From: Adiantum capillus-veneris
Lineage: Eukaryota > Streptophyta > Polypodiopsida > Polypodiales > Pteridaceae
NCBI GenBank assembly: GCA_014529385.2
Contig: CM043959.1
Span: forward strand, 993,358-1,057,357
DNA: 64,000 nt
Direction of reading: 5' to 3'
Below are positions 11,036-21,629 of this stretch, piece after piece (the stretch's first letter is position 1; each line of letters starts with the position of its first letter). Below the pieces are notes generated by a model that saw only the letters and a list, made by a program, of their open reading frames with translations, was not told the origin of the DNA and searched no databases. The translations under genes were made by a program, and so were the position numbers.

Positions 11036-12190
11036 CTTTATTGCATCTTCAGAAGGGGTCCTAAAAACCATGCATCAGCTTCATTAGAGAGGGGAAGTGC
11101 TTTGGATGCGGGGAACATGGACATATCTCCGCGAAGTGCCCTAAATAGGCACCAAAAGAACAGAATGATAAGAACGACGACAGGCCTCAGAGTTCGAGAG
11201 AAGCTGAGGAACGTGGCAGAAAAGGCAGATAAAAAGCAGAAGTGGTACCACATGGCGTGGGACCTGAATCGAATTAAATGATTGAAAGTACAAACTTTGC
11301 CACTTTTGGGGCAAAGTGAAGGATCAGGAAGCTCTTTTGAAGGAGCCAAGGCCAACTTCTTTTCACTTGGAATTGGAGGCTCGATTTGGAATTACGCCCG
11401 ACAGACTGATGCCATTGGCGGAGGTAGTTCGACTGGCACCCGGATGGGATGTTGCCATTACACCGAGCATTGGAAAACATCGTTTGCAATGACAGGGGTG
11501 TTCAGAGCATGCGAGTGATGTTCTACTCGAAATCCCTTGGTACCACCAGAACTACGCCGTGGTTGACTACCGGGCCGAGAAAACAACTTTGATGAATGAA
11601 GGGCTCAGAGATTGTACTTGATGAACTTCAGTTTCTTTACTCATTCTTTTGGGAGAGAACTAAACGATGGATAAAGGTTGAATACTTTTTGACCTGAACA
11701 AAAGAACGCCAAGATTTTTTTCTCCACACTCATGTCCATTGCTTTTTAGAGGGCCTGAAGATCAGACCATTGACCTGATACTTGGAAGCACGTCACCGAA
11801 TCGGCCACCTTACCGTGTGAGCCGATTACAGATTGAAAAGATTATGAACCAAGTGAAAGACCTCTTGGAAAAGGGTCTTGTCCAGCCTAGTACTTCACTG
11901 TACTGCTCTCCACTGTTGTTGGATTTGAAGAAAGACGGATCTTGGAGAATGTGCATCGATTATAGAACTCTCAACAAAATCACCATCAAGAACAAATTTT
12001 TGATTCCTAGGATCGATGATATACTCGACAGGTTACATGAATCCTCGTGCTTTAGCAGGATTGATATGAAGAGTGGATATCATCTCCGAATCGAGCCGAA
12101 AGACGTCTACAAGACAGCTTTTTGGACGACTTTTGGGTTATTTGAGTTTTTGGTGATGGCTTTTGGTTTAACCAATGCTCCTGCGACAAG
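11036..12190 (+). pseudogene. Ty3/gypsy zinc knuckle, protease and RT remnant
   Basis: Plus-strand gypsy remnant of the same family as element A (23380-26110). A CCHC knuckle is readable near 11086-11130 (CFGCGEHGHISAKCP). A frameshifted protease region follows near 11290-11600, ending in IPWYHQNYAVVDYRAEK. An open RT N-terminal half lies at 11739-12194 ([49 protein letters not shown]). Multiple stops and frameshifts up to 11738. It is cut at the FNRMMDKIF motif, where it fuses to a copia piece. Confidence 0.8.
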
Positions 12191-13153
12191 ATGATGGACA
12201 AGATTTTTCGAGAGCACAGGCTATTTGTTGGCACATTTAACAGAATGATGGACAAGATTTTTCGAGAGCAAAAGAAGATGCGTTGCCATTATTGTAAAGC
12301 CAATGATCACTTGATCAAGTCGTGTCCTAAGTTGAAGGCCAAAGAGGCTAAGAAGAAAGAGGGTGGTTCCACTGCAAATGCTGGTTCCCCTACAAATGCA
12401 GCCATTGTTGTGTCTTCTGTGAAAGGAGACTGTGTTGCTGATGTTCATGCAGAATGGGCTTTTAGCGCAGAGTGCACTTACAATGCTGCTGTCCATGATG
12501 CATGCTTGTCAGTTGCTGCAGATTCACATGTGTGGTATTTCGATAGTGGTGCTACAAAGCACATTACCTCACATCGTGAATTGTTTACCTCTCTCAAGTC
12601 TGTCCCTCATGGGAATTCAGTCACTTGTGCCAACAACGCCTCTTATCCAGTTCAGGGAGTTGGAAAGATTGTGCTCACTGCTGCTAATGGCAGTTCCTTC
12701 ACACTTGTTGATGCACTTTATGTAACTGGGATCAAGAAGAATCTCTTGTCTGTATCCGCACTTGCTAGACTTGGACTTGTAGTCAAATTTGCGGATGACA
12801 GATGTATAGTTCATGATCTCAGTTTTGGTGATGAAATTGTTGCATCTGGCCTTTTGTGCCGTGGGCTGTATAAGCTCATTTTGTATGACAAGTGTGGACA
12901 AAATTTTGCAGATGCTGTTGCAGATTCAAGGGCTATTTCAGATGCAAAACTTTGGCATGCACGTTTTGGTCATCTGAATTTTGCCAGTGAGGCGGTCCGG
13001 GGCGGGCAACAAGAAGAGCAACCTCTAGACACCCTTCAAGGCTCCCGTGCTGCTCAATGGGGCTGGGGCACAACACAACACAAACCAAAACAACAAGCCC
13101 ACAGCCAAATCCCAACTACACAAGGGGCACCACCTAGTTTAAGAGCGAACTAG
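12191..13153 (+). pseudogene. Chimeric frame: gypsy RT motif fused to copia gag-protease
   Basis: A continuous 320-codon frame with mixed origin. The first part is gypsy RT ([15 protein letters not shown]), with the MMDKIFRE block present twice at about 12192-12217 and 12245-12270. At about 12271 it becomes Ty1/copia: a zinc knuckle (CHYCKANDHLIKSCP), an aspartic protease site (WYFDSGATKH) and a GAG_pre-integrase motif (LWHARFGHLNF). After about 12993 the frame reads into J LTR sequence and ends by chance at 13153. This copia family differs from the one at 15773-18177. It cannot encode a working polyprotein. Confidence 0.8.
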
Positions 13154-13242
13154 GATGCAAAAGAGGAGAATCGTTAGAGCAACCCACAAACAAGCAAGGA
13201 ATTTACACTAACCCTAACACCAATGGAACACTCTCACACACT

Positions 13243-13246
13243 AAAA

Positions 13247-13326
<80 letters not shown>
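13243..13326. repeat. (GA)n microsatellite
   Basis: Uninterrupted AG dinucleotide run of about 80 bases within the J copy-2 LTR. Confidence 0.95.
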
Positions 13327-13328
<2 letters not shown>

Positions 13329-15496
13329 CTCGGGCTGCTTTGAAACGTATCGGCAATGATCAAGCAAACACAACTATATATATGTAAGAAAGAGAGAGAA
13401 AGGGGGAGGGGTGCTTGTTGCATGAATACCTTCTTACAAATCTGTCATGACAAATCAAAGTGAGATTAGTATTTGTTCAACATATCTTGCGTAAATTTCA
13501 CCACAACACATCACAAGAAAAGCCACCCCAATCACTGTCTTAAGGCCAGGGGAGTCCTCTCCACCCTGTCGCCCTCTTACAGTATGTGGGATTTATGGCT
13601 AGATTGATGACAACACCAGAGACAAGCTATCAAGAACTTAACAAAAAACACCAAGACACTTACGCATCCTTGTTGTCCATTACTTCACGTTGGAAGGGAG
13701 ACAAAGTATCCAAGCTTAGTCGAAATCCACCCTCCTTGATTCAGCAAATGTTGGGCTTACACTAGTAGGAGATATGATAGATTTCCTACTCTCAATTGAA
13801 TGATCACTCTCTCTCTTACAATGGCATAGAGTTCCCTTGCTAATCCCCTATTACAGCACATGCACATGCATAAGACAATGAGCTTCCACTCAAGAGCTCC
13901 TTCTAGAGAGGTTGAGCTTGGCTTCTCAAGCTATAGCATAGTGCTCTTGCTTATGGCTCCCCCCTTTTTGTGCTAGCCACACCCTCCTTTTATAGCAATT
14001 TTGAAGGCTAGGGTTACTCCTCTAACCATGGTTGGGTTAGATTTTTAGCCATTTATCTAATTTCTTTTGCTTGGAATTATCAAGAAGTTGGTGGGGAAAG
14101 AGAGAGGAGAGAAATGGAGGTGATAGGACTTTTCATAGTGGGTTAGTGTTAGTAGAGTTAGTATTAATTTACAAATGGAATTGGATATTTACAATGGGAG
14201 TATCCATGTAGGATAGAAATAAGGAAGAAAAACTCTTAAGAGGTAAGAAAAGGTGGATTTCTTACAAGGTTGATGCTCCAAGTGTCTTGAGTAGGGCCAA
14301 TTTTGACGCTTGTTGACGGTCCACTAGCTTTGACGGTACATTTTTTCTCCACTCTTGACCTTCCTTGAGAGACAAGGTAATTGAAGCTGAGTAATCAACC
14401 ACCATGATGCTGTCTTTTAAGAGAAGAGGCTGAATTTTGTGGTTTTTTTTATAGATATGGGTAAATTGGAGGAGGAAAAATGAGACTAGGTGGTCAATTT
14501 TGGAATGGAATTGTGTGTGGGAGGTATGAGTTCACCATGGTTTCTCTTATTCTTCAAGGTTGAGGAGAAGGTGAGTAGGGTGCAGAGAGGTGTGGTGAGA
14601 GAGGTGGGGATGATGAGTGGAGAAGTGTGTGTGAAAGAGGAAAATGATAAAGTGGAAGAGAGAGTGTGGCTGCATAGCATGGGAAAACTGGGGTCCACTA
14701 ATAAAATCATAGCTCACAGCTCGTAGCTCAAAAAAATATGAAAAAATATGAGGCAAAAGTTCAGCCCACAAGCTACAACTTTTGTTTGTATCACCTTTTC
14801 AAATTCGGAGAGCAAGTGAACTTTAAAAATTCAGCAAAACCGACCGTTTTTTTCCACTGCACAAGGTCCTTGTGGGGTCCTTCTTTGGATGATTCTTTTG
14901 AATACCTCCAAGAGTGAGCCCTCCATAGTGCATGTATGCATGCCACCTACCCTTGACCTTATTTGGTAGGTCTATAATTGAAGATATTGTTGAGATTATG
15001 ATATAAGTGAATAGTACAACTAAGAAAATCAAATATTGAGGGGTCTAAAAAATATGTACATGTCAAATATAAATAATATAAGTGGAAAAAAATATAAAGG
15101 GGTCAAAAGAAATCTCTCTCATTATGAGGCTACCATAAAAAGATAAATATTTTTGGTGTTCTAATTTTTTAGAAAAAAAAACAAAATAGATGTAGGAAGG
15201 AAAAAATCACAATAGTGAAAAAATATACACATAAATAAAACTAGTTTTTTTGGATTTTTGTTGGGGTGGAGTTACACCAAATATAAGAGAAGCTTACATG
15301 AAAATATTTCTATATGGAATAAAGAGTATGAAAAATGGTAAGAAAAAATTGTGGTAATGGTGAGGCAATGTACAGAGCATAAATAGCACACACCTAGGTA
15401 GAAATATTTAAATAAATACCAAAATAATTATAAAAAAATATTTTATTTAGGCCCTATATACAAAGAAATATTTACATACGCATGGGCCATAATATA

Positions 15497-15498
<2 letters not shown>

Positions 15499-15561
<63 letters not shown>
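15499..15561. repeat. (TA)n microsatellite
   Basis: Uninterrupted TA run of about 60 bases in the U3 part of the J copy-2 LTR. Confidence 0.95.
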
Positions 15562-15565
<4 letters not shown>

Positions 15566-15747
15566 GCTCAACTAGCCCAATGACTAGCTAATTGAGGGTT
15601 TTTTAAGAAGATATGGGAAAAGTCCCGTGACTCACGCACGCCTATGTACAGTGAAATGGTAGGGATAGCCATAGCATTTGGGTGAATTTGGTAGGGTGGA
15701 GTAACTTAATATGGAAATTATGGAGAGCCGAAAAACGGCTATCATTA

Positions 15748-15759
15748 GCCCTCCCCCAG
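15748..15759 (-). other. Polypurine tract
   Basis: Minus sense TGGGGGAGGGC, three bases before the LTR start TGATAGCC and about 14 bases after the stop of the integrase frame. This is the expected position for the plus-strand primer of an LTR retrotransposon. Confidence 0.65.
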
Positions 15760-15772
15760 GATGATGGTATAT

Positions 15773-16956
15773 TCATGTACCATCATAGAGCATCTTTTCC
15801 AAAGAGAGTGCTTCAGAGTCCTTGACAAAATCTTCATTGTTTGGCCCCTCGGAATTTTGGTTTGTGTTACACTCATGCTTCATGCAACAATACTTACATG
15901 AGATAGTTGCCTTTTGCTCTGGTAGATCCTTTGGTAGAAGGCGACTCAAGTAAGGCTTCAAGCGATAGCCGTTTACCTTCCTGGAGTGCTCTTTCCTATT
16001 CAAGTCCATAAGTTGATAGTAACTTGAATTGAAAGCCTTCTTGACTATGTATGGCCCCTGCCATCTTGTTTCAAATTTGGCATCAAAACGATTGTCAAGT
16101 CGATTGTCATACCTTAGCACAAGCTCTCCTTCCTTGATGCCTTTGTCCTTCAGTTTCTTGTCGTGCGTTTCTTTCGCTTGTGTGGCTTTCCTCTTGTAGC
16201 ACTCATATGCTGCTTCTCTTTTCCACTCTGGTAGGCCTGCATGTAGCCGCATGCTTTGTGCTCGTTCCATGATTGTCCTGTTCATCCTTTCCGAAATCCC
16301 ATTTTGTTGAGGTGTCCTTGGGGTTGTCCTTTGCCTCCGAATGCCATTGCTAGCACAAAAGCTTTCAAAAGCTTGGCTGCAATATTCGCCTTCATTGTCG
16401 GATCTGAGGCATTTAACCTTAGTACCTGTTTCATTCTCCACAAAGGCTTTCCACCTTTGAAATATGGAAAATACATCGGATTTATTCTTCATGATATAAA
16501 CCCATGTTTTTCTAGTCGCATCGTCTATGAATGTTACATAGTACAATGAGCCACCAAGTGATGGTGTACTTGCATGACCCCAAACATTAGAATGAACCAA
16601 CTCAAGTTTTTTATTTTTTCTTTCATTTCCTGATTTTTGAAATTTTACCCTCTTTTGTTTACCATAAACACAATCTTCACAGAACTCTAAGTCCACTTCT
16701 TTCAAACCTGGTAGAAGCTTCTTTGTTTGAAGGATTTGCATTCCTTTGGCACTCATATGCCCAAGTCGGTAGTGCCACACCGCACTGTCAACTTCTGTAG
16801 TTGCTGCACAAGCTGAAGGTTGCGTGCTAACAGTACACAAGTAAAGTGTACCAACTTTTTCACCCTTGGCAACCACCAAAGATCCCTTTGAGATCTTCCA
16901 CCGTTTGTTTCCGAATGCAATGTTGTGACCTTCATTGTCCAATTGTCCTATAGAGA
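15773..16956 (-). pseudogene. Copia integrase fused in frame to gypsy integrase C-terminus
   Basis: Minus-strand frame, open from 17077 to 15773. It starts in a copia protease end, then GAG_pre-integrase (WHYRLGHMSAKGM, CEDCVYGKQ), then the rve core with D, D and E in FIDDATRK, RSDNEGEY and GISERMNR. Just after MRLHAGLPEWKREAA the text changes to a gypsy integrase tail of Athila/Tat type: THDKKLKDKGIKEGELVLRY, then FETRWQGPYIV. Copia integrases normally continue into their own C-terminus, RT and RNase H; here both enzymes are absent. The frame ends 14 bases before a polypurine tract and a J-family LTR. No stop codon interrupts the fusion. Confidence 0.8.
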
Positions 16957-18177
16957 TCAAATTTTTGCGAAGAGAAGGAACATGCCTAACATCTTTAAGC
17001 TTCCATTCATTTCCGTTAGCAGTTTTGACAGAAACTGTACCTTTGTCGACAATCTCACAAGCTTCATCATCTCCCAAGTATACATACCCAAAATTACCTT
17101 TGGTGTAGTCAGAGAAGGAACATGCCTAACATCTTTAAGCTTCCATTCATTTCCGTTAGCAGTTTTGACAGAAACTGTACCTTTGTCGACAATCTCACAA
17201 GCTTCATCATCTCCCAAGTATACATACCCAAAATTACCTTTGGTGTAGTCTTGGAAATGTTGCTTGTGTGGTGTCGCATGAAATGAAGCCCCGGAATATA
17301 CTATCCAGGAATTAGACACATTGTCTAATGAGAGAATTAGAGCATCTTTCTCTACTTTACCTGCCACATTGGCCTCGGATGTTGGCTTGTTGTCTTGAGA
17401 CTCTGTTTCCTTCTTCTTCTTGGACCAGCAATCCTTCTTGACGTGGCCCTTCTTGCCGCAGTTCCAACATTCAAGAACTGACTTTGTGCGTGACTTGCTC
17501 CGCCTTAAGCGATCACGACCCTTTTGGTTTTTGAACCTCTCCTTAAGCCTTCCTCTTGTTTCCACTGATAGTGCAGCACTTGATGATTCTCCTGTGCTTC
17601 TCCTTCGCATTTCCTCGCTTAGGAGAACACCCACAACATCATCAAACTTAAGAGTATTTGTGCCAGAGATAGAATTACTTACAGCCATCACAAGGCTGTC
17701 CCAACTATCCGGTAGAGATGATAGTATAAGGAGAGCTCGCACTTCGTCATCGAAATTGATTTTCATTGATCGAAGTTGACTTATGTTTGTGTTAAAGTCA
17801 TTTAGGTGTTCTGCAACTGAACTATTCTCTGCCATCTTTAGATTGAACAAGCGCTTCATAAGAAATACCTTATTGGATGCCGATGGTTTTTCGTAGAAGT
17901 CATCAAGTGACTTCATCAAGTCCTCCGTGGTCTTCATCTCCAAAACATTGAAGGCCACCGTTGACGCCAAGCTTAACCGGATTGTTCCCAGTGCCTTTCG
18001 ATCAAGGACAATCCATGCTTCATCTGCCATTGTTGCGGGCTTCTTTGCAAGACCGCCTAGTGGCAAATAGAGGTTCTTCTGGTAGAGATAGTCTTCAATC
18101 TGCATCTTCCAATGTTGGTAGTTTTTGCCGTTGAACTTCTCAATCTTGAGCTTCCCTTCCTCCGCCATAACTCCCAC
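16957..18177 (-). pseudogene. Ty1/copia gag and protease
   Basis: Minus-strand gag starting at 18177 or the in-frame Met at 18168, about 50 bases after the primer site. It has a UBN2/gag-like N-terminus (KIEKFNGKNYQHWKMQ, SLDDFYEKPSASNKVFLMKR), a basic region, and a CCHC knuckle (CWNCGKKGHVKKDC). The protease reads SWIVYSGASFHATP: the usual catalytic Asp of DSGA is Tyr (TAT for GAT). A 140-bp tandem duplication (16971-17250) then shifts the frame, so gag-protease and integrase are no longer joined. Non-functional. Confidence 0.85.
16971..17250. repeat. Perfect 140-bp tandem duplication inside copia pol
   Basis: 16971-17110 and 17111-17250 appear identical, each starting AGAGAAGGAACATGCC and ending TTTGGTGTAGTC. 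Because 140 is not a multiple of three, it shifts the protease-integrase frame. Identity of the copies implies a recent event. Confidence 0.9.
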
Positions 18178-18227
18178 TCAATTCAAGGAATCCTTTCCTT
18201 GAGATAATTTAGCTACGAGCAAACCTT

Positions 18228-18239
18228 GCTTTGATACCA
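18228..18239 (-). other. Primer-binding site of the copia element
   Basis: Minus sense TGGTATCAAAGC, two bases after the LTR end TAACA; one base from the initiator tRNA-Met match TGGTATCAGAGC used by many plant copia and gypsy elements. Confidence 0.85.
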
Positions 18240-18241
18240 GT

Positions 18242-19051
18242 TGTTAGGAAATAAGACTTAGCTAAATAGATTTTTGAGTAGATTACTTAATGGAGAGAGA
18301 TAGATTTCACACACAAGAGATTATAGAGTAGAGAGAGAGAGAGAGAGTACACACGATATACGTGGTTCACCCAATGTGGGCTACGTCCACGGGAAAGCAG
18401 CCACTCAATGGCTTTAGCACTTCAAAACAAGAAGTAGTTTACAAAGGGATTAAACCCTTGATAGAGCTCCCGCCTTGCTTCACTCTCACCACCTCACACT
18501 CACCTTGTTGCATCAACTTCACACTATGAAATGTGTGTAGAAATGGCCTCCTTTTATAGGCCAAAAGGGCTGCCCTCTCTTATGAGAGACAACCATGTGT
18601 AGCCGCCCTTGTGCGAATAAGTCCAAATCGGACCCTCCAATCCGCCCATATGTGGCCGCCCTTGAGAAGACAAGTCCGCTATTGAATTCGGACACCGGCC
18701 ATCGGCCATTGACTTCCGACCACCAGCCACTGGCCATTGACTTCCGACCACCGGCCATCGGCCATTGACTACCGGCCACCGGCCAACCGACCGGTTGTTT
18801 TCCGACCACTTTTCGGCCGCCGTCCGGCCATAATATTCCGGCGAAAAAGAATATTCCGGCGAAAAAAAAGTCTCGACGGCCTCCGCCCCCGAGGCCTTTA
18901 AAGTTGCCCTTGATTCTTGTCCGTGAAAATTTTGGTTTCCGGTGAGTGATTTTCCTTCACACACGATGGCTTCTCCTCATAATGGGGGCCTTACAAATGT
19001 GCGCTTTTACCACAAAAAATTACAAGGGTAAATAAGGCTCCATACTTAACA
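18242..19051 (-). mobile_element. 5' LTR of the copia part (810 bp)
   Basis: Bounded by TGTTAGG at 18242 and TTAACA at 19051, a perfect TGTTA/TAACA terminal inversion, in minus orientation. A TATA box (TATAAAAGG, minus) at about 18551-18559 marks the U3/R side. U3 holds a 28-bp tandem repeat (18693-18775). It is inserted into an A-family LTR: the flanking CTCTCTCCCTCTCAATGAG is continuous in the intact copy at 23262 and 26382. No matching LTR lies at the other end, where a J LTR is found instead. Confidence 0.75.
18693..18775. repeat. 28-bp tandem repeat in copia U3
   Basis: Three units beginning CACCGGCCATCGGCCATTGA (middle one CACCAGCCACTGGCCATTGA), 130-220 bases upstream of the TATA box in minus sense. 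It could act as an upstream promoter element; inferred from position only. Confidence 0.75.
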
Positions 19052-19280
19052 CTCTCTCCCTCTCAATGAGAGCCAGTAAAAAGCAAGTTCTCTCTCTTTC
19101 TCCCAAAGCATAGCAAAAAGCTGAGATTTGCTTCGCTCAATTTTTTTTAAAAAAAAAATTCACCTCGTCGATTTTCGGAAATTAGGGTTTCTGGTAGAAA
19201 TTAGGGTTTGCAAGAATTTTAGGATTTCTTACAGAAATTATGGTTTTTGTTGTCGATAGCCACGTCATCACTTTGTGACA
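19052..19280 (-). mobile_element. A-family LTR fragment in the 5' LTR of element B
   Basis: U3 end of an A LTR, ending CATCACTTTGTGACA at 19280 and followed by GCAAT. It matches 26382-26614 with few differences. Its left part was separated by the copia insertion. The junction with GCAATTGTGAG is identical to that of element A in the other B LTR. Confidence 0.8.
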
Positions 19281-20349
19281 GCAATTGTGAGTTAAATTGC
19301 ACATTTCATTAATAGCTTAGGAACTTTTAAAGTTTTTAAATGTAAAAGTTGAAGGGTTAGAGTTATTAATGAGAAAGTGTGCCAAGTGGCCCACTTTCCC
19401 ATGCAATCTCATTCTCTCTTGCTCTCTTACCCTCCCTCATCTCCTAGCACCCCCCCTTCCTACTAGAGTGTATAAAAGTACAACCTCTCCCCCTCTTCAC
19501 AGGTTGGCAGTGCACCCCCCTCCTCAATATGAGCGTGCTCTACGCTCTCACAGTCATAACCACCTTTTGAAGAAGATTCATCGTGAGAAGTTGCATTAGG
19601 CACTCTCTCCATAGAGAGCGGTGGCTATAAATTCTCTGTTTTCAACCCCTAATCACCTCGATCAAGGTTGTTTTCAGCGGAGCACTCATAGAATTTCACT
19701 TTTCCCTACCTATCTTATGTCTACGCAAGGTTATTTCATCGCGAAGAAGGTCTTCGTTTTGGCGTAGGAGCGCGCACAAGTAAGAATTTTTGTTTATATG
19801 CAGAAAATTACATCAAGCATATGTCCATGCATTTTGCTTGTTTCTCTCTCGAATTTGATGCATGAATGATTGCGCATGAAGGGAAACACATAGCAGAAGA
19901 TAAACTCCGTTTAGAGAGATTCTCACAAGCTGTGTGGAAGATAGACTCTCCTTGTGAGAGCTTCCTACAAGACTTGTAGAAGAGGGGAAATCCTCTTAGC
20001 AGAAAGAGAGTGGAAACACTCTCTGAATCAGTAGTCAGATCAAAACACACAAGAATAGAGGATGGGCGATGCCCCGTGCCTGTGCTTGTAAAGACTTTCC
20101 CGTGCAACTTCTCAGCAAGACTCCACCTGCAACAAATTTGGCCAAAGCTCCATTGTTCCGCCCCTTAAGTCTCTCTGTAAGGCGTGCAGACGAGCAGAGG
20201 AGTAAAGATATTCTCTTTATGGGGGGGACCAACCCATGTTCTGGTCCCCAATGATGTGTCAAGCTACTCTCTCTCTCTCTCTGACCAAATTCTCTTGAGT
20301 ATATGAATTGCAATTAAAAGTTAATTTACGCTACCGTATTTTTGTGACA
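19281..20349 (+). mobile_element. 5' LTR of gypsy element B (U3 part to end)
   Basis: Plus-orientation LTR sequence with a TATA box (TATAAAAG) at 19471-19478 and end TTTTTGTGACA at 20349, followed by a primer site at 20351. It matches 26615-27666 over its whole length at high identity, so both are LTR portions of B. No LTR gene inside; the open frames are short and shared only because the copies are alike. Confidence 0.8.
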
Positions 20350-20350
20350 G

Positions 20351-20362
20351 TTGTATCAGAGC
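20351..20362 (+). other. Primer-binding site of element B
   Basis: TTGTATCAGAGC, one base from the initiator tRNA-Met complement TGGTATCAGAGC, directly after the LTR end. Confidence 0.8.
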
Positions 20363-20399
20363 AAGGTCACATCTCTCTTTCTTAAGGCATTGACCGCTC

Positions 20400-21558
20400 T
20401 TGGCAGACTGCAGAAATGGAAGGCCGAGTTGCAAAAAGCTCTCTCCCATTCTCCATACCCTTGAGAAAGGGAAGGAAAAAGTATCGATGGGTTCAAGAGA
20501 AATATTGCAGAACCCAAAGATGCAAGAACCAAAGAAAGATCCTTTAATTGGAACCTCTTGCATGCACAAGAGACAGAAGAAGCCTCCAAAACGTCATGTG
20601 CAGTTTAATCCAAAGGTTCAAGAGCAGGATCCTCCTAATTCTCCTTAGTTTTCTTTCATGAAGGATCTGGATGACATAGTCTCTCCAGAGAACATGTTCC
20701 TTGACGATCCACCGCAACAGGAATTACATTCGAAGGATAGAGCTCCTGAATACAAGGTGTCGAAAGGCAGAAAGAAGGAGCATCAAAGGAAGAAGCACCA
20801 CAAGCAGAAATCATTCAAGTCAGGTGACAAAGATGTGAAATTTGAGACCTACAACGGACGGCGGGACAACGACAAATATTTAGCTTTCATCTGCCAGTTT
20901 GAAGTGGCATTTGTTGAAGGGAACTTTAAGGAAAGGTCCAAGCTTCTTCATGTCAATATGTACCTGAAAGGCACAGCCATTAGTTGGTGGCTGACTTTGA
21001 TCCTTGAAAAAAGCAAGCCTCGGGACTGGACTGCCTTCAAGAAGAAGTTCTATGCTCAATTCCTCCTTCCAGATTATGAGAAAGAAGTAAAGAAAGAATG
21101 GGAGTGACTTTCTTAATTAGGGAACGAAGCTGTTCCACAATCTGACTCTGATCCTTAAAAAACGCAAGCCTCAAGATTGGACTGCCTTCAAGAAGGATTC
21201 CGAGAAGATGCAAAAGTTTGAAGCCGGGTTGCATGAAGCTTTGCAAAAGGCTATGAAGCTTTATCCTTGAGGAAACCTACAAATACTTATGGAATCAGCT
21301 CGCATAGCTTATGATATACACGAGAAGGGAACTCCCAGGAAGATGGATCAAAGCACCTATCATGCCAAGAAAAAGGCTCTCCATGAACAACCTACTTCTA
21401 CTTCTTCTTCTCAAAAGAAGAAAAGAACCGCCTCCGATGCAGAAGCAAAGCCAAATCAGCCCAAGAAAGGGAAATATCTCTCTCCTGCTGAATTAAGAAC
21501 CTACATCAACAAAGGAAGCTTCAAGTGTGGACAAATTGGACATATGAAGGGTGATTGA
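20400..21558 (+). pseudogene. Gypsy element B gag
   Basis: Gag of B in several open pieces: a Lys/Pro-rich N-terminus (20400-20648), a Retrotrans_gag core (20658-21107) with VKFETYNGRRDNDKYLAFIC and KGTAISWWLTLI, and a basic tail with a zinc knuckle (21289-21558; CGQIGHMKGD, where the first Cys pair is altered). TAG at 20647 and TGA at 21105 interrupt it. A 55-bp stretch of the gag core (about 20993-21047) recurs in degenerate form at 21139-21193, an internal duplication. Gag would form the virus-like particle; this copy is dead. Confidence 0.85.
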
Positions 21559-21629
21559 CCTACCAAAACCCCGCAACCACCTTCTTCCAATGCACTCCCA
21601 GATGTACAAGGGAATACAACCAAGGATGG

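Larger units (their letters stand above)
12995..15744 (-). mobile_element. Athila/Tat-like LTR (family J, copy 2)
   Basis: Long LTR in minus orientation. Its start (minus sense) is TGATAGCCG at 15744, just after a polypurine tract, and a TATA box (TATAAAAGG) lies at about 13985-13995. It extends to about 12995 where it meets the copia fragment, so its last bases are missing. The inverted terminus matches copy 1 (TGATAGC...GCTATCA). It holds (GA)n at 13243-13326 and (TA)n at 15499-15561. It serves as the 3' LTR of the mosaic element that continues to 19051. No genes inside. Confidence 0.6.

Noticed and set aside
13243-13423. Serine/leucine repeat frame on the minus strand
   Set aside because: Translation of the GA microsatellite.
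20069-20254. Small frames conserved between the two B LTRs
   Set aside because: Shared only because the LTRs are copies of each other; no start context or motif.
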